A DNA stretch of 7,813 nt from Acidimicrobiia bacterium (GTDB lineage Bacteria > Actinomycetota > Acidimicrobiia > Spongiisociales > SHLN01), in assembly GCA_004283105.1 (NCBI GenBank), contig SHLN01000124.1, positions 1 through 7,813 of the forward strand. The letters are read 5' to 3'. Both the position numbers and the translations under genes were made by a program. This document shows, piece by piece, positions 6,104 to 7,813 of the stretch (position 1 is its first letter; each line of letters begins with the position of its first letter). The notes beneath the pieces are model-generated. The model searched no databases, was not told the origin of the DNA, and worked only from the letters and a program-made list of their open reading frames with translations.

Positions 6104-7275
6104 GACGGGTGGTGCTTCTCGCGGCAGCAGCGCTCCTGGTGGCAACCATGGCGGCGCCGGCGTCTGCGGTCACCGACGAAGAGCTGTACGACCTCCGGGT
6201 CGAGTTGCAGGATGCCCTCGGAGAGCTGGAAGCGGCCTCGTGGGATCGACGTATTGCCGTCGACACGATTGGCCTCATTCAGTTCGAATACGACGAGCTG
6301 GTGGTCGATGCCGACGCCGCTCGTGTGGAGTACGGCTCGATTCTCGACCGGGCCGCCGACCGCTCACTGGTGCTGTTCACCGGAGGCAGAGAAGCAGCCT
6401 GGTCAGATCGGGCCATCGCCACTCGCTACCTGGCGGCATCGCTCGCCGTCGATGAAGCACAGATCGCTGCGCAGGCCGAGGTCATGACGCAGTTCGACGC
6501 CGATCTCGATTATCTCGCCGCTGAGATCGACTCGTTTGTTGCCGCCGAGGCTGAGGCGACGGAGCGCATTGACGTACTGGAAGGTGAAGTGACCGAACTC
6601 GATTACCAGTACACGACGCTGGCCGCGGCCTACGAGGCAGAGGTCCAATACAACGCCACAACAACGACGATCACGCTCGCCCCGGCTACCACCACGACGA
6701 CCCGCCCACCGGCTACCACCACCACGACGCCGGCAACCACGACGACGACCACGCCGGCAACGACGACCACAACGATCGGCACCGGAACGACGACGACGAC
6801 CGTGCCGGTCACGACCACTACGACGGTTGCCCCGACCACGACGACGACAACGGTTCCGCCGGTCCCCGTGGGTGGGCTGGTGTGCCCGGTGCAGGGCCCC
6901 CATCACTTCCGCGATACCTGGGGAGCGCCCCGTTCGGGTGGCCGGACTCACAAGGGCGTCGACATGATGGCCGACCGCGGCACTCCACTCGTCGCCATCG
7001 AAGCCGGCACCGTCGGACGGCTCTCGAATGGCGGCCTCGGGGGTATCACCGTATGGCTGCTCGGTGACAGCGGAACCGAGTACTACTACGCCCACATGGA
7101 CGCCTGGGCACCCGGTCTTGCCCAGGGACAGCGGGTCGCCATCGGTGGCTCGCTCGGGACCGTGGGCAGCACCGGCAACGCTCCCGACGCGTGGCCTCAC
7201 CTCCACTTCCAGCTCCACCCGAACGGCGGAGACGCCGTCAATCCCTTCCCAACGGTCGACGCCATCTGTCCCTAG
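6100..7275 (+). CDS. Secreted M23 (LytM/lysostaphin-type) peptidase with coiled-coil and Thr-rich linker
   Basis: The 391-residue product is probably exported and cuts peptidoglycan cross-bridges or stem peptides. Residues 1-23 form a signal peptide: MRR, a hydrophobic Ala/Leu/Val core, and A-S-A before V24. Residues about 25-184 are acidic and helical with likely coiled coil. Residues 185-257 are a Thr/Pro/Val linker. Residues 258-391 are the M23 domain. Zinc ligands H284 and D288 (H-K-G-V-D), H332 (Y-A-H-M-D) and the H367-L-H369 pair are all present, so unlike degenerate EnvC/NlpD-type activators it should be catalytically competent. The ATG at 6100 was chosen for its 4-nt ATGA overlap with the upstream stop; ATG 6088 in the same frame would add only four residues and is an alternative. 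The coiled coil plus M23 layout resembles cell-division-associated hydrolases, which is inference. The product ends with a C-terminal I-C-P, and C262 opens the M23 domain, so a disulfide between them is conceivable. Confidence 0.93.
   Translation: MRRVVLLAAAALLVATMAAPASAVTDEELYDLRVELQDALGELEAASWDRRIAVDTIGLIQFEYDELVVDADAARVEYGSILDRAADRSLVLFTGGREAAWSDRAIATRYLAASLAVDEAQIAAQAEVMTQFDADLDYLAAEIDSFVAAEAEATERIDVLEGEVTELDYQYTTLAAAYEAEVQYNATTTTITLAPATTTTTRPPATTTTTPATTTTTTPATTTTTIGTGTTTTTVPVTTTTTVAPTTTTTTVPPVPVGGLVCPVQGPHHFRDTWGAPRSGGRTHKGVDMMADRGTPLVAIEAGTVGRLSNGGLGGITVWLLGDSGTEYYYAHMDAWAPGLAQGQRVAIGGSLGTVGSTGNAPDAWPHLHFQLHPNGGDAVNPFPTVDAICP
6652..6858 (+). repeat. ACN-rich low-complexity tract encoding a Thr-rich linker
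   Basis: About 200 bp of ACC/ACG/ACA codons encode runs of five or six Thr broken by P-A, R-P-P, V-P-V, V-A-P and similar breaks (residues 185-257 of the M23 protein). The mixed synonymous codons show it is not a simple trinucleotide expansion. It probably serves as an extended, possibly glycosylated spacer through the cell wall. Confidence 0.9.
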
Positions 7276-7368
7276 GGGTGTGCCGCAGAACTACCACGGC
7301 GCCTCTCCGGCCCTCGACGCCCCTGGCTGCGACCTCCTTCTCGACGCACGAATCAAGTGCGCCTTCGT

Positions 7369-7396
7369 CATCGGTCATTGCCAGATGACGCCGATG
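7369..7396. other. Imperfect inverted repeat in the gap after the M23 gene
   Basis: Arms CATCGGTCAT (7369-7378) and ATGAC-GC-CGATG (7385-7396) pair over 10 bp with a 2-nt bulge, around a 6-nt loop. No T-tract follows on either strand. It lies 93 bp after the M23 stop and 58 bp before the next start. It could be a weak terminator, an RNA-stabilising 3' structure, or an operator for the downstream gene. The rest of the 179-bp gap (7276-7454) shows only the -10 box below. Confidence 0.4.
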
Positions 7397-7442
7397 GCTC
7401 GGAGATCCACCTGTGCTATTTCCACGACACACCCCGTGTTGG

Positions 7443-7448
7443 TAGCGT
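7443..7448 (+). promoter_or_regulatory. Putative -10 box of the amine-dehydrogenase-like gene, leaderless type
   Basis: TAGCGT lies 6 nt before GTG 7455, the spacing expected when transcription starts at the G of the start codon. No Shine-Dalgarno site is present. The TAG of this box is also the in-frame stop that rules out an earlier start. Confidence 0.5.
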
Positions 7449-7454
7449 GCGAAC

Positions 7455-7813
7455 GTGCGCGACCCCCGGTACGACATCCTGTTCGAACCCGTCGAGATCG
7501 GGCCGGTCACCGCCCGCAACCGGTTCTTCCAGGTACCGCACTGCAACGGCATGGGGTATCGCGATCCGAGCGCAGTTGCCGAAATGCGGGCAATGAAGGC
7601 CGAGGGTGGCTGGGCGGTGGTGTGCACCGAGGAAGTCGAAATCCATCCCACCTCGGACTTCACCCCGTACATCGAGGGTCGACTCTGGGACGACGATGAC
7701 ATCCCGGCCCTGGCACGGTCCGCCTCGCGGATCCACGACCACGGAGCGCTGGCGGGCATCGAGCTTGCGCACAACGGCATGCATGTCTCCAACCCCTACA
7801 CCCGGCTGACACC
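7455..7813 (+). CDS. Trimethylamine-dehydrogenase-family FMN/Fe-S oxidoreductase, 5' part only
   Basis: About 119 residues of the N-terminal old-yellow-enzyme-type TIM barrel are visible. The protein matches the trimethylamine/dimethylamine/histamine dehydrogenase family: Y-D-I-L-F-E-P-V-E-I-G-P, N-R-F-F-Q-V-P-H-C-N-G, K-A-E-G-G-W-A and H-G-A-L-A-G-I-E-L. C30 in V-P-H-C corresponds to the cysteine that binds FMN covalently in Methylophilus TMADH, even at the same residue number. Position 60, a substrate-pocket Tyr in TMADH, is Glu here, so trimethylamine is unlikely to be the substrate. Such enzymes oxidatively cleave an amine and pass electrons through a 4Fe-4S cluster to an ETF. The cluster and ADP-binding domains would lie beyond 7813. 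GTG 7455 is the only start codon after the in-frame stop at 7443 and before the conserved region. The gene is too short in ATG terms to be noticed by a simple ORF scan. Confidence 0.88.
   Translation, partial: MRDPRYDILFEPVEIGPVTARNRFFQVPHCNGMGYRDPSAVAEMRAMKAEGGWAVVCTEEVEIHPTSDFTPYIEGRLWDDDDIPALARSASRIHDHGALAGIELAHNGMHVSNPYTRLT

Noticed and set aside
5099..6145. 348-codon minus-strand open frame opposite the MBL-fold gene
   Set aside because: It is antisense to a gene with all MBL metal ligands intact and has no recognisable domain.
6630..6839. Minus-strand open frame with poly-Val stretches that looks like a membrane protein
   Set aside because: It is the reverse complement of the ACN (Thr) linker repeat; the hydrophobic runs are an artefact of GTN codons opposite ACN.
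7481..7488. GTTCGAAC, resembling a tRNA T-loop, considered as part of a tRNA(Sec) gene
   Set aside because: It lies within the coding frame L-F-E-P of the TMADH-like gene, and no acceptor, D or anticodon arms can be drawn around it on either strand.
7028..7699. 223-codon plus-strand open frame spanning the M23 end, the gap and the next gene
   Set aside because: It is out of frame with both the M23 domain and the TMADH-like gene, each of which has strong motifs in its own frame.
1..7813. CRISPR array, insertion sequence, phage or defence system
   Set aside because: No regularly spaced repeats, transposase motifs, terminal inverted repeats or defence-type domains were seen. All seven genes belong to recognised families.

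Overview
The window looks like chromosomal DNA from a high-GC actinobacterium. The main reasons are a WhiB-family iron-sulfur regulator (a family essentially confined to Actinomycetota and their phages), GTG starts, TANNNT-type -10 boxes placed 6-8 nt before start codons (leaderless transcripts), and a secreted peptidase with a long Thr-Pro linker of the kind common in Acidimicrobiia-like lineages. The class-level placement is inference. There are seven protein-coding genes, two of them cut by the window edges. I see no RNA gene, insertion sequence, CRISPR array or phage gene.

Left part (1-3443, all minus strand): read in transcription order, selA (selenocysteine synthase), selB (selenocysteine-specific elongation factor, overlapping selA by 13 nt), an intrinsic-terminator-like palindrome at the end of selB, then a whiB-like gene running off the left edge. 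SelA converts Ser-tRNA(Sec) to Sec-tRNA(Sec), and SelB delivers it to UGA codons. The tRNA(Sec) gene, selD and any selenoprotein target are not visible here.

Centre (3444-5228): a 54-bp divergent intergenic region separates selA from a plus-strand gene encoding a fused PabB-PabC (aminodeoxychorismate synthase component I plus aminodeoxychorismate lyase), which makes p-aminobenzoate for folate. Both divergent genes appear to have leaderless promoters packed back to back.

Right part (5229-7813, plus strand): a 116-bp gap containing three tandem GTTGACT heptamers leads into a metallo-beta-lactamase-fold hydrolase of the LACTB2 type. This is followed through an ATGA overlap by a secreted M23 (LytM-type) peptidase with coiled-coil and Thr-rich linker regions. 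After a 179-bp gap with an imperfect hairpin comes the 5' end of a trimethylamine-dehydrogenase-family flavoenzyme with a leaderless GTG start.

Most of the content is housekeeping or recognised accessory metabolism, and I did not find a clearly undescribed multi-gene system. The points most worth a second look are the degenerate guanine-specificity (G4) motif of SelB, the acidic substitution at the substrate-pocket position of the amine-dehydrogenase homologue, and the compact promoter and palindrome architecture around selA, selB and whiB.
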